NCBI GenBank assembly: GCA_020639075.1
Contig: JACKHI010000001.1
Location: 1,736,001-1,800,000, forward strand
Source: Phycisphaerales bacterium
GTDB taxonomy: Bacteria > Planctomycetota > Phycisphaerae > UBA1845 > UTPLA1
Length of the DNA stretch: 64,000 nt
Direction: 5' to 3'
Positions 35,627-43,880 of the stretch are shown here, one piece after another. Positions within the stretch are counted from its first letter, which is position 1. Each line of letters starts with the position of its first letter. The translations under genes and the position numbers were made by a program. The notes under the pieces were generated by a model. That model had not been told where the DNA came from, did not search any database, and was given only the letters and a program-made list of their open reading frames with translations.

Positions 35627-36376
35627 TTACTTCGTGCTCGTTTCCGTTGCGTCCGGTGTTACCTGGTTGGCGATGCGCTCGGCGATGAGTTTCTTGAGCG
35701 CCTCGTTTTCGGCTTGAAGGAATTCGGCACGGGCCGTGGCATCCGCCGTGTTGGATTGCGTCCCGCCGGCGCCGCCTTCACCGACAGCAGACGCGGGCGC
35801 CCCTTGGGCGATTGGCGCCGCGCCGACAGCGAGCGTGACGGGGAGCGTTAAGACCGGTTTCGCTTCAGCGGTTTGGGTGGGCGTCTGTGTCGTCGAAGTC
35901 GAAGCGGTCGCTGCACCGCTCGCGCCGCCGCCGGTTGCCGTCGGCGTCGTGCCGCCGGATGTAATCGTGAAGGTGAACGAGTTGCTGTCTTGCTTGTAGA
36001 TTTGCCCAGGCGACGACACTTCGTAGGGAACACCATCAGGACCGACCGTCTTGACCTTGTTCACGAATTGCGTTAGTGCGTCGCCAGTCAAGCCACTGGC
36101 AATTGCCTGCGCGATTGCAGTCCCGTCATGCGCGTTGGTTCCAGGCGTTGGTCCGTTGTTGAAATTGAACTGGTTGTAAATCGGCGAGCCTTGCGTCTGC
36201 GTGTCGAGTCGCTCAGCCGTGTTGGCTCCCGCATTCGCGCGATCGTTGATCTCGGAGTTCTGAGCCGGGCATGCTTGCCCGCTGGCGACGATTGGCACAA
36301 ACAGCAGCGCGAGGATAGTCAACGCGGCTCGCGAACGTCGAGACGAGGATTGAAAGAAGTCGAGTCGTAGCGTCAT
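35627..36376 (-). CDS. Exported phage-operon protein with Ser/Thr/Ala-rich linker
   Basis: 249 residues. A signal peptide (RAALTILALLFVPIVASGQACPA) is followed by an N-terminal Cys (a possible lipobox, not ideal), an Asn/Thr-rich domain, a long low-complexity linker and a charged helix (FLQAENEALKKLIAERIAN). It is the first gene of the minus-strand late operon, so its promoter should lie upstream of 36376. It has no known homologue family that I recognise. Confidence 0.5.
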   Translation of the reverse strand: MTLRLDFFQSSSRRSRAALTILALLFVPIVASGQACPAQNSEINDRANAGANTAERLDTQTQGSPIYNQFNFNNGPTPGTNAHDGTAIAQAIASGLTGDALTQFVNKVKTVGPDGVPYEVSSPGQIYKQDSNSFTFTITSGGTTPTATGGGASGAATASTSTTQTPTQTAEAKPVLTLPVTLAVGAAPIAQGAPASAVGEGGAGGTQSNTADATARAEFLQAENEALKKLIAERIANQVTPDATETSTK

Positions 36377-37339
36377 GGTTCAGCCCTCCCTGGCGAATCT
36401 GACGGTTTTCGAATGTCGCTGATCGCCGCTGCCATCCGTAGCCGCGGCACGATTCAGCAGGCGGCGATCAATACACGAGGCGCATCCTCCGGCGACTTGG
36501 AGCATCAGCCGAAGGTGCGCCTCGTTCACCCGACATGGAGCGCGGGCCGCACACGTTTCCGCGCATCCCGGTAACAAACAGGTTGATGAGTTTCGAATTC
36601 AGAGCGACGCATCCCGACCGCGGGCGCGCCATCCCGGGATCCTCCCGGAATGGCCGCCCGCCTCGTGCCAATGCCACCGAAGCGGCACACGTGCTGCACG
36701 TGCGAGGATCCCGCCTGGCGGCGCGTCGCTGTGAAAAAATATCGTTGAGAAGTTGGCCCGTTCCGCGCTGGCTGCTGTCGCCGTCATTTAGTGTTCGGTC
36801 GAGCGCCTTCGCGGCCGGAGAGGGCGAACAGTGCATCGATCGCGTGAAAGCAATTGCATGGCCGCAGCCGCAGGGATTGGGCCGTTCCTTGGGGTGTTCG
36901 GTTACAACGGCGAATGACCGCGGGGAGGCGGGCGATCCGAGCGCGCTACTCGGTGAGGGCATCCGCGAAGCGGGCCGCTGATCGAGCGAATCGGCGGGCA
37001 CGTGGGCTGAAAGGGTAAGGCCCGATCGACCGGGTGCAGACCCTCGACGTCCGCCCGCCTCCCCCGGACGTCTCGAAATCCGCGCATCGATCGCGGCATT
37101 TTTTGGTGTTTTTCCTAGGGAATTCGACGCATTCGCGCAGCGAACGGCGCGCAGAATTTCGGGGCTTTGTGTTGCGTCGGGAATGGCCCGGGGACGGGGT
37201 GGCATCGGGAACTCCGATGCCGACTAGGAACAGCGGATGCAATCTTTACCGGACGCAACCACTTGTGTCAACAGTTATTTCTCTCCAGCAATCATCAAAA
37301 AAGCCCCCCGTGATCAAGATTCCGATCGCTCGAACCACA
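36377..37339. other. 963-base region without a convincing gene
   Basis: Several long frames exist on both strands (36468-37205 minus, 36535-36981 plus), but their composition is Arg/Pro/Ser-rich, as expected for random GC-rich DNA, and none has a clear ribosome-binding site. The region must contain the late-operon promoter, but I cannot place it with confidence. Confidence 0.5.
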
Positions 37340-38149
37340 TCAGGTTCCTCCCATGTATCTTTGGACCGACAGAATTCGAATGTCCTCATAGCCGTCCACC
37401 TTCAAGCTGGCACTGTATCGCCCAATGACAAAAAGCCCGCTCCCCCTGGTCAATTTCGGCGGCGGCGAATTGAAGTGAACTGCAACCAGGAACGCGTCCG
37501 CCTCGTCCGCGGGGTATACCTCCCCAAGCGCATAGACGCCTTTCGTAGCATCGACAATTCTCGCGACAGATACGCCTATCATGACGACTTGTCCCTGGTC
37601 GAGCTTCCACCGACGCAATCGATCAGCTACGTGCCTGTTCAAGACCCTCACCGTGTCGTTGTTGGCAACATGCGTTACCAACCACGATTCGAACCCCTCG
37701 GTCATTGAACCGTCGAATGGAAAGTGCTTCTCGTGCGCATCAGCTGTCTGATAGAACTCATCGAGCAGGTCGTAGGTCTTCTTGCCAGGATGGAGACTTG
37801 CCCCCATGCACTGCGGGCACTCAATCTTCTTCTCGCGAGAATGCACGACTCCCGCGTCACCTAAGAACCGCACAACCTTCGAGATCTTTCCGGTGCCTTT
37901 GCACCGCGAACACTCTAGTTGACGCACGATGGCCACTCGCAAGTCGTCGAGTTTGTTCTTCGACTTGTGGCGCGTGCGCTTCTGCTCTCTCGAAAGGTCT
38001 CTGACGCTCTCGGGCGGGAATTTCTTAACGTACTTGGACTTTTTCCTTGGTGGCTTCGTCGCATCGCCAGGCGGATCCCCCCATCCAACCAAGCAGGCAC
38101 AGATTAGCATGACGACAAATGCCCGATAACGTCTTCGATAGGTATCCAC
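37340..38149 (-). CDS. Exported protein with DnaJ-type CXXCXGXG zinc fingers
   Basis: 269 residues from GTG 38149 (GGAG 10 bases upstream). The open frame extends to 38296, but that part overlaps non-coding structure. A hydrophobic segment (YRAFVVMLICACLVGWG) suggests a signal peptide or lipoprotein. Two CXXCXG units, CSRCKGTGK and CPQCMGAS near residues 85-125, form a DnaJ-like zinc module. The rest is an alpha/beta domain ending RILSVQRYMGGT. Exported zinc-finger genes next to a prophage regulator could be lysogenic-conversion cargo. The function is unknown. Confidence 0.6.
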   Translation of the reverse strand: MDTYRRRYRAFVVMLICACLVGWGDPPGDATKPPRKKSKYVKKFPPESVRDLSREQKRTRHKSKNKLDDLRVAIVRQLECSRCKGTGKISKVVRFLGDAGVVHSREKKIECPQCMGASLHPGKKTYDLLDEFYQTADAHEKHFPFDGSMTEGFESWLVTHVANNDTVRVLNRHVADRLRRWKLDQGQVVMIGVSVARIVDATKGVYALGEVYPADEADAFLVAVHFNSPPPKLTRGSGLFVIGRYSASLKVDGYEDIRILSVQRYMGGT

Positions 38150-38163
38150 AGTACAAATTCTCC

Positions 38164-38192
38164 TTGACTTGCGCTGCGTGTTCGGGTATTGT
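38164..38192 (+). promoter_or_regulatory. Predicted sigma-70-type promoter
   Basis: TTGACT (38164-38169) and TATTGT (38187-38192) are separated by exactly 17 bases. The predicted start, about 38199, lies at the beginning of a highly structured non-coding segment. It reads away from the zinc-finger gene. Confidence 0.55.
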
Positions 38193-38198
38193 TTGGGT

Positions 38199-38286
38199 GC
38201 GATCGGCATGGAGCCGATGCCCCCATCAGCGACCGGGCGGGCCACGGAATTGGGTCTCATGGATGAGACGGCCCGGTCTCGTTTTG
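38199..38286 (+). ncRNA. Candidate structured small RNA with own promoter and terminator-like end
   Basis: Following the promoter, the sequence folds into ATCGGC/GCCGAT (38202-38218), an outer stem GACCGGGC (38231-38238) with GCCCGGTC (38271-38278), and an inner hairpin GTCTCAT/ATGAGAC (38254-38269). All three stems are perfect. The last can compete with GAGAC/GTCTC, ending in a T-rich tail TCGTTTTG. There is no open frame of note. It lies between the zinc-finger gene and the XRE-like regulator. It could act as an antisense or regulatory RNA in phage immunity. Confidence 0.45.
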
Positions 38287-38434
38287 CCATTTTCACATAT
38301 AGCCATGACTCGACCCATCTGCCCGAGATGTCGCGTTCTGCCGTTCCGATTTCAACTTCGCCTGCCCGAACGGGGCGTCGTTGACCTGATGCGCCAGATG
38401 AGCGTAGACGACCAGTGGATCGTCCACGATATGG

Positions 38435-38857
38435 TCAACCGGTTCGCTTCTTCGTTGCCGATTTCTTACTGCCAAGCCGCTTTAGTTTCGCGTCAGCATC
38501 GCGCTTCTGTCGCAATGCTCCCTGAAGTGCGGCCTCTGCGTGGGCTGTGTGATCAGGCGGCGGCCGACGGCCCGGTACCGCGTCTTTTCCTCTAACAAGA
38601 CCCTCACTCTCAGTGATTGGCCGAATCACAGGATCATCTGTGTCAACAGCGCGTAGTTCTTCCTCTGCGGTATCACCAAAAACTTGGTCGATCGAAACAT
38701 TCAGGTACCAGCAGATCTTGAGGGCGTCTACGGCATTAGGGCACTGGCCCTGCTTTGTCATCGCAAATAGCCGGTTCTTCGACAATCCCAGCCGGGCACA
38801 AACACGACGCATGTTGTGGTCACGCAGGAGCGCAGATATCCGGTCTTGCCAGTGCAT
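38435..38857 (-). CDS. XRE/Cro-like DNA-binding regulator
   Basis: 140 residues. The N-terminal helix-turn-helix (LLRDHNMRRVCARLGLSKNRLFAMTKQG) and following DALKICWYLNVSIDQVF fit the XRE/CI-Cro fold. The C-terminal half is charged and disordered with a basic end (SKKSATKKRTG). It is likely the phage repressor or an antirepressor. The divergent small gene at 38948 would be its natural counterpart. Confidence 0.75.
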   Translation of the reverse strand: MHWQDRISALLRDHNMRRVCARLGLSKNRLFAMTKQGQCPNAVDALKICWYLNVSIDQVFGDTAEEELRAVDTDDPVIRPITESEGLVRGKDAVPGRRPPPDHTAHAEAALQGALRQKRDADAKLKRLGSKKSATKKRTG

Positions 38858-38947
38858 ACCGCCTATTCAATGCACCGCCACGAAAAAACACAAAAAAGAC
38901 CTGAATTCGTGTTGCATGCCCTGAATTCGTGGCGCATAATCCTTTTC

Positions 38948-39127
38948 ATGGGCACCAAAGCCAAGACCGTGACGATTGACGAGCCTGTCCACAAGAAGCT
39001 CGTTGCCGAGAAAAAGCGGACAGGAATCGCCATCTATCGACTGATCGCGGACGCATTCGAGCTCTACCTGAGTGCAACCCCCGAAGAGCGAGCCGCACGG
39101 AAAGTCACGCAACGAAAAGCCGGCTAG
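38948..39127 (+). CDS. Small ribbon-helix-helix-like protein
   Basis: 59 residues. A beta strand (KTVTIDEPVHKKLVAEKKRTG) is followed by two helices (IAIYRLIADAFELYL), as in ribbon-helix-helix or small Arc-like regulators. Divergent from the XRE-like gene across a 90-base gap. Its stop codon lies inside a hairpin (39119-39138). Confidence 0.6.
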   Translation: MGTKAKTVTIDEPVHKKLVAEKKRTGIAIYRLIADAFELYLSATPEERAARKVTQRKAG

Positions 39128-39274
39128 GAACAGCCGGCCCCTTGACGGGAGTTCACCGACGACGTTCGTCGGGGCCGTCAAATTGGTAGCGACCTGGTGG
39201 CGAGTGCAAACGCCAGGCCGCTCTCAACTGCCCGCCTCACCGCCGCCGCAACACCAATCCCGCGGCGGTGAGGC
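39119..39274 (+). ncRNA. Cluster of four strong hairpins, candidate structured RNA or recombination/regulatory site
   Basis: Four stems occur in tandem: GCCGGCT/AGCCGGC (39119-39138); a two-part stem with TTGACGG/CCGTCAA (39142-39181) enclosing CCGACGA/TCGTCGG (39156-39172); AGCGACCTGG/CCAGGCCGCT, 9 of 10 paired (39188-39222); and GCCTCACCGCCGC/GCGGCGGTGAGGC, a perfect 13-bp stem with a 15-base loop (39234-39274). There is no coding frame. The strand cannot be decided from symmetry alone. It ends 17 bases before a small zinc-ribbon gene. Confidence 0.45.
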
Positions 39275-39290
39275 ACTTTAGGAATCAACC

Positions 39291-39488
39291 ATGTGGTGCG
39301 AATGCGACCTCTCAGAAATTCCGCTGAGCGATACCGAATTCGTCGAGCCACATGATGCGTGCCCGTTTTGCGGCGAACGTCGAACGGACCGGCTCGCCTG
39401 GCGAAAGAGAACACGCATTGAATGCAGATCCTGCGGTCTGCAATACGAACGCCGCGTAGAGCAGTTGGTCAGCTCGCTGGGCTCATAA
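39291..39488 (+). CDS. Small zinc-ribbon protein running into a tRNA remnant
   Basis: 65 residues with four Cys in CPFCG and CRSCG plus an N-terminal WCECD. A zinc-ribbon fold is likely. Its last 13 codons lie within the tRNA-like sequence that begins at 39450, so the C-terminus was probably replaced by an integration event. Confidence 0.55.
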   Translation: MWCECDLSEIPLSDTEFVEPHDACPFCGERRTDRLAWRKRTRIECRSCGLQYERRVEQLVSSLGS

Positions 39489-39523
39489 CCCGGAGGTCGG
39501 AGGTTCGAGTCCTCCCCCCGCTA
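39450..39523 (+). tRNA. Defective initiator tRNA-fMet(CAT) copy, likely attachment-site remnant
   Basis: The cloverleaf is complete from position 8 on: D arm GAGC/GCTC, anticodon stem CTGGG/CCCGG with loop CTCATAA, T arm GGAGG/CCTCC, 3' acceptor CCCCGCT plus A. Three G-C pairs next to the anticodon loop are the initiator hallmark. The 5' acceptor strand is CGCCGCG, giving C-C mismatches at pairs 4-69 and 6-67 beside the initiator-type 1-72 mismatch. No CCA is encoded. It is therefore probably non-functional. A tRNA 3' part next to an integrase is the usual signature of an attachment site. Confidence 0.6.
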
Positions 39524-39547
39524 TTCTCGGTTAGTGAGCTAACTACA

Positions 39548-39585
39548 GCAGGATCAGGACGTTGCGACTTGGTCCTGCTTTTTTT
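39548..39585 (+). terminator. Rho-independent terminator after the tRNA remnant
   Basis: GCAGGATC and GGTCCTGC (one G-T pair) form a stem around a 15-base loop, followed by seven T. It starts 25 bases past the tRNA-like sequence and precedes the integrase gene. Confidence 0.8.
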
Positions 39586-39666
39586 GTGCGCCCGTAAAAC
39601 CCGCAGGGGTGACCAAAACGTGCCCAAAAATCGCTGGACCAGGACAACCCACGGGGAGTTCCTGGG

Positions 39667-40854
39667 ATGGCAACGATCTTTCGCAAAGACGACAAGCAAA
39701 TCTGGTGGATCACCTACTACCACAAGGGCAAGCGCTACCGCTATTCGCTGCGAACGACGGACCAGCGCATCGCCCTGAAGAAGCTCAAGAAACTCGAGGG
39801 CGAAATCGTTACCGACGAGCTCGAGACCCGGACGCGGACGCCCATCGCGCCATTCCTCGAGGCGTTCGCCGGCCATCTGACCGCGACGCGGACAACCAAG
39901 TCATACAAGAACGATATCTCCTACCTCAGGATCTTCTTCGGGCCCATCTGCCAGGCGTTGGTGCCGAAGACGACCCGTAATCGCCGGTTCGGTCCCGGTG
40001 AGAATTCGGTTCCAAAGGACCGCTTCAAGGGGCGGCACGTCGTCGTCCAGCTGCTCGAAGACCTCACCCCCAACGCGATCGGCACGTTTATCAACGCACG
40101 AATTACCAGGGACGGTGTCGCACCGAAGACGGCGAATCGGATGCGCGAGGTGCTCCACGTGATGTTCAACTATGCCATTCGTCAGCACGGATTCCGGGCG
40201 TCCGACAAGCGGTATCCGAATCCTGTGGATGCGGTCCCGCGGCTGCGGGAAGAACAACATGTCATCCGCTTTCTGACGCTCGATCAGATCGATCAACAGC
40301 TGCATGCGCTCGTCGACAAGCCTCTACTGCGAGTGATGGTCGCCACGCTGATTTATTCCGGACTTCGCCGCGAGGAACTCCTGTGGCTGACAAACGAAGA
40401 TGTCGACCTTGAAAACCACATGATTCGCGTGTGCAAGAAGACCGTCGCTGGGGAGACATGGTGGCCCAAGACGCGGCGCAACCGGCGGGTTCCGATGTCC
40501 TCCGTGCTCCAGGGGTTTCTGAACGCCCACCGGCCCCACCGGAAGGCCCCGTGGTTCTTCTCGACGCCGAGCGGTTGCCGCTGGCATCCCGACAACTTTT
40601 CGGGGACCCTTCGCGAGGTGAATCGCGCGCAGGGTTTTCCGTGGGGCTGCCTGGACTTTCGGCACACGTTCGGGAGCCACCTGGCGATGAAGGGGGAATC
40701 CCTGTTCAAGATCAGCGAACTGATGGGGAACAGCCCCGAGATCTGCCGGCGCCACTACGCCGCGCTAATGCCCGAAGAAATGCGCGATACCGTCGAGTTT
40801 GATTCGCGACCACGCCGCGGGGATTTGATCCTTCGCAACGAGGAGTGTGCCTGA
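39667..40854 (+). CDS. Tyrosine recombinase/phage-type integrase
   Basis: 395 residues. It has an N-terminal AP2-like strand region (IWWITYYHKGKRYRYSL), a SAM-like core-binding domain and a C-terminal catalytic domain. Visible catalytic signatures are box I Arg in YSGLRREELLWL, box II Arg and His in FRHTFGSHLA, and the nucleophile Tyr in RRHYAALM. The usual box II HxxR histidine is Leu (LDFRHT), so activity may be altered. It starts 144 bases after the tRNA-like sequence, so it is probably the recombinase of the element integrated there. Confidence 0.9.
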   Translation: MATIFRKDDKQIWWITYYHKGKRYRYSLRTTDQRIALKKLKKLEGEIVTDELETRTRTPIAPFLEAFAGHLTATRTTKSYKNDISYLRIFFGPICQALVPKTTRNRRFGPGENSVPKDRFKGRHVVVQLLEDLTPNAIGTFINARITRDGVAPKTANRMREVLHVMFNYAIRQHGFRASDKRYPNPVDAVPRLREEQHVIRFLTLDQIDQQLHALVDKPLLRVMVATLIYSGLRREELLWLTNEDVDLENHMIRVCKKTVAGETWWPKTRRNRRVPMSSVLQGFLNAHRPHRKAPWFFSTPSGCRWHPDNFSGTLREVNRAQGFPWGCLDFRHTFGSHLAMKGESLFKISELMGNSPEICRRHYAALMPEEMRDTVEFDSRPRRGDLILRNEECA

Positions 40855-42356
40855 AGTTCGATGGGAGTCATCCGCTCCGGGCAATCGCTCAACGATCAGC
40901 CACGACGGGAGCTGCCCGGCATCGGTGTGGGCTCGGTTGTGGACCGTCCGACATGTTGAGTTGGTCGGGGCGAGACAATCCAACGCGATCTGGCCGTCCC
41001 TGAATCGGACGGGATCGTCATGCGGTGAAACCTTGATTCGGGGATCGAGGAAGCATGTCGCCCGACCGACCCGCGTCTCTGTAATCGGTGCAGTGCATCG
41101 GACCGGCGCTGTCAGTTCGCACGGCATTCCGTGCCGGTGATCCTGCTATTCCCACCCGCACTTCGGGTGGGTGCGTTCATTGAATTCGTGTTGGGCCGGG
41201 CCCGACTGGGGGAACGGTCGCCCTTGGTAGCGCGAACACGTGGGCAATTCGGAACCCCTATGGGAACGGATGAGTCTGGCTATTCGTCGGTATCAATGGG
41301 CGGCACTCGTCGCTCATGCGGGTCTTGAACGCCTGCGATGACCGACGAAGCGGTTCAGATGCGGGTCGAGTAATCGCCGAAGAGTCGAGCGAATCTTCGC
41401 GCCCCGGGGCCGACGATCGCTTCTGGTTTCGAATTCTGATTGGCGTTCTGATATCTTCTCTTCTCTCCCTCTCAATCAGAATAACCACTCGTTCAGCAAT
41501 CACTTACGTTCGATTGCCCGAGTTTGCTGTTCAACCGAAGCCGTCATAATCCTTAATCTGCGCACGCCCACTCTACATCCCAACACACATCCGCTATCAA
41601 TCCCCAATCCCCCAATCAAACCATTGCCATTGGCAACTCAACCCGTGTCCTCCACATTCACATCGCCCCACTTCCGCCCGCATGCCCGCTCCATCGCTCG
41701 CTCGATGCTCGTCGGCCCCCCGCACCAATCGCCCTCTGCACCCTATCCACTTCAATCCCCATCATCGTCCACTATATCTCCGCGCCCCCGCCCGCAACGC
41801 CTCCCTACCGGGCCGACACCGCTCTCAATTGAGGCCCGGACTCCGGCCGCCACCCGTTCGTTTTTTCCTGTTTTGAACACCCCACGAAACCCATCACCTC
41901 AAACCGCTCGAATCCCTCCGTCCAACTCCCGTTCACAACGCAGCCGCTCGCTCTGCTCGCATTTTTCCTCGCCCCACTTTTGCGCCATACAGCACCACGC
42001 CATCACCGCCTTGCAATCCCACGACAAGTCTGACCCACCTACCAACCGCAACCCCCACACGCCCGCTCGTCGAGCATGTTGTCACACTTTCAAATTCTCT
42101 CGGGCCCGTCATCATCCTCGCACTATCAACCCGCCCCGCGCACCCTCTTCCGCCTCCTCCCCACCCAAAATCACGATCACTGCCTCAAAGTTCTTCTCTC
42201 AATTTGGCTTGCGCACCGACCCGATCCCGTCCTAACTCACTACCCCATCGCGCCCACGTAGTTCGCGTCTTGCCCTCGCCCGCCTTTCCAAACTCGCCGA
42301 ACCACCCTCCTCGTTCTGCCGCATGCTTTCCCCGAGCTCGCCACAATCCAGCGCCG
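40855..42356. other. 1.5-kb gene-poor region with G-depleted plus strand
   Basis: Past the integrase there are two hairpins, GCACGG/CCGTGC (41119-41134) and CCCACCCG/CGGGTGGG (41151-41171), neither with a T-run. From about 41,550 to 42,350 the plus strand has very few G (typically 5-8 per 60 bases against 27-32 C), a strong strand asymmetry. Only short low-complexity frames occur. A frame at 41316-41549 has one hydrophobic stretch, but I would not call it a gene. Confidence 0.6.
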
Positions 42357-43880
42357 CTACCATTTCGCTACAATCCCTGGCATATCGTCATCGTCGTCGT
42401 CGTCGTTTCCACCATCGCCGTTCTCGTCATCCGGCCAATCCAGGTCCTCGTCCGAATGCCGCTTTTTCGTCCGTCCTCGACCATGCCCGCCAGTATCCAA
42501 GTCGCCCGTGTTTTCGATCCGACTCGCGTTTTCCGTCTCGCGGACTTTTTCCACCGTCCATCCCAGAATCTCGGCAACCTCGTGCTCCGACGGATCATGT
42601 CCGTGCTCAGCATAGAATGTCTGCTTCGCACCCCGTAGTGCTGTAACGTCACGCAGATGGCCGCCCTTTTCCCTCGATAGCCCCAAGTCCTCCCTGACCG
42701 CGTGTTTAGCGTGTTCACAAACCAACCTGATCCTCGCTTGAAATCCCGGATGGAGCGCTTTTTGCATGACGCAAGCGTTGACCAACTTTCGCGCTTCAGT
42801 TGGATCGTCACATCCGCGCCGCCGAATCTCTGCCTCAACCGCCCGGCGGAGTCGCTCCACCTTCGGGTGCCCCAATATCGATTCGGAAATCGGGTTCAGC
42901 AGGGCTTCGTCGACGGACAGACGTAGCTCACGCAGCTTTTCAATTGCTTCATTTGCACGCCGGTCCTTCGGCGACATGTGCCACTGTGGGTCACCAAACT
43001 GCTTGATTACCGTTGCAATGATCGTCGCAATCCGGTTGAGTTCGTTCGTGAGATGGTTACCCCGAACCTCAAGATCCGCCCGATCGTCATCGTCATCTAA
43101 GTCCGAGAGCGATCGCCGCTGAATCTCAATCGCGCGATTGACCTGCGACTCTCGCTTTCGCAAGAAAGAGATCGACTTCTTGACGGTGTCACCGGCGACG
43201 CCGTTTTCCGAACCGATCAACATGGCAGCACGACAACAGGCCTCGTGAGCGAGTTGCACGAGAACATCGATGTCGATCGCTTCCTTCGCTATAGCCAACG
43301 CCGCGACTGGGTTTCCTGCTGCGAGTTCCTGATCAGCCCGGATCGCGAGTTCATGCGCGCAGTCGATCGAAAAAGATACTCTTGACGGACTCTGTCGATG
43401 CAAGACCCACTCAACGGCACCGCGAGCCTCGTTCTTATTTGCAATCTCCAGCCCCATCCCCTTAATCGCGCTCCTGACCTTGGAGATTGTGCCCCGAGCG
43501 TTACGCTTTCGAACCCGGAAAGTACCAGTGCCGTCCTGGGCCTGGAGCGCGATTACGTCCAGCGCCGAGAGCTCTCCGTTGATCACCAGATGTGCCAGCA
43601 CCGACTTTTCTGCGCCCTGAAGTACTTTTGGTCCCATGACCGGCCCGCCCTTGCCGTCCCGGAGAATCCCACGACTGACATCCAGAAACGGCTGCCGCTT
43701 GAATTTGCTCAATGTCACGCCAGCGATTTTCGGATCCGAATCGGCCGGTTCTTTATCCGGCGGCGGGTCAGGCTCGGCAGGCTGCCGGACAAGAAGTTCC
43801 TCCAGCAGTCGGATCAGGATCTCGAGCCAGCTCCGGCGAAACCAAAATTCCTGCAACGGGTCGTCATCGTTTTTGTTCAC
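42357..43880 (-). CDS. Predicted regulator: wHTH-like N-terminal region, TPR-like middle and sigma-region-3-like motif
   Basis: 507 residues. Residues about 85-150 (EKSVLAHLVINGELSALDVI onward) look like a winged helix. The middle has a repeat-like helical part (ADQELAAGNPVAALAIAKEAI). Near residues 420-452, DPSEHEVAEILGWTVEKVRE matches the sigma-70 region 3 signature. The C-terminus is Gly/Asp-rich, ending in seven Asp. There is no region 2 or region 4, so it is not a complete sigma factor. The ATG (43880) overlaps the membrane-protein gene. Its exact role is unknown. Confidence 0.5.
   Translation of the reverse strand: MNKNDDDPLQEFWFRRSWLEILIRLLEELLVRQPAEPDPPPDKEPADSDPKIAGVTLSKFKRQPFLDVSRGILRDGKGGPVMGPKVLQGAEKSVLAHLVINGELSALDVIALQAQDGTGTFRVRKRNARGTISKVRSAIKGMGLEIANKNEARGAVEWVLHRQSPSRVSFSIDCAHELAIRADQELAAGNPVAALAIAKEAIDIDVLVQLAHEACCRAAMLIGSENGVAGDTVKKSISFLRKRESQVNRAIEIQRRSLSDLDDDDDRADLEVRGNHLTNELNRIATIIATVIKQFGDPQWHMSPKDRRANEAIEKLRELRLSVDEALLNPISESILGHPKVERLRRAVEAEIRRRGCDDPTEARKLVNACVMQKALHPGFQARIRLVCEHAKHAVREDLGLSREKGGHLRDVTALRGAKQTFYAEHGHDPSEHEVAEILGWTVEKVRETENASRIENTGDLDTGGHGRGRTKKRHSDEDLDWPDDENGDGGNDDDDDDDMPGIVAKW

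Noticed and set aside
36468..37205. 245-codon minus-strand frame in the gap upstream of the phage late operon
   Set aside because: Arg/Pro/Ser-rich with no domain, no ribosome-binding site, and overlaps a comparable plus-strand frame.
39119..39274. Simple terminator for the small upstream gene
   Set aside because: No T-run follows any of the stems, and there are four of them.
39450..39523. Functional initiator tRNA gene
   Set aside because: Two C-C mismatches in the acceptor stem and an open frame running into its 5' side make a working tRNA unlikely.
41316..41549. 77-codon frame with one hydrophobic segment past the integrase
   Set aside because: Only weak support: no ribosome-binding site, and the sequence degenerates into the G-poor tract.
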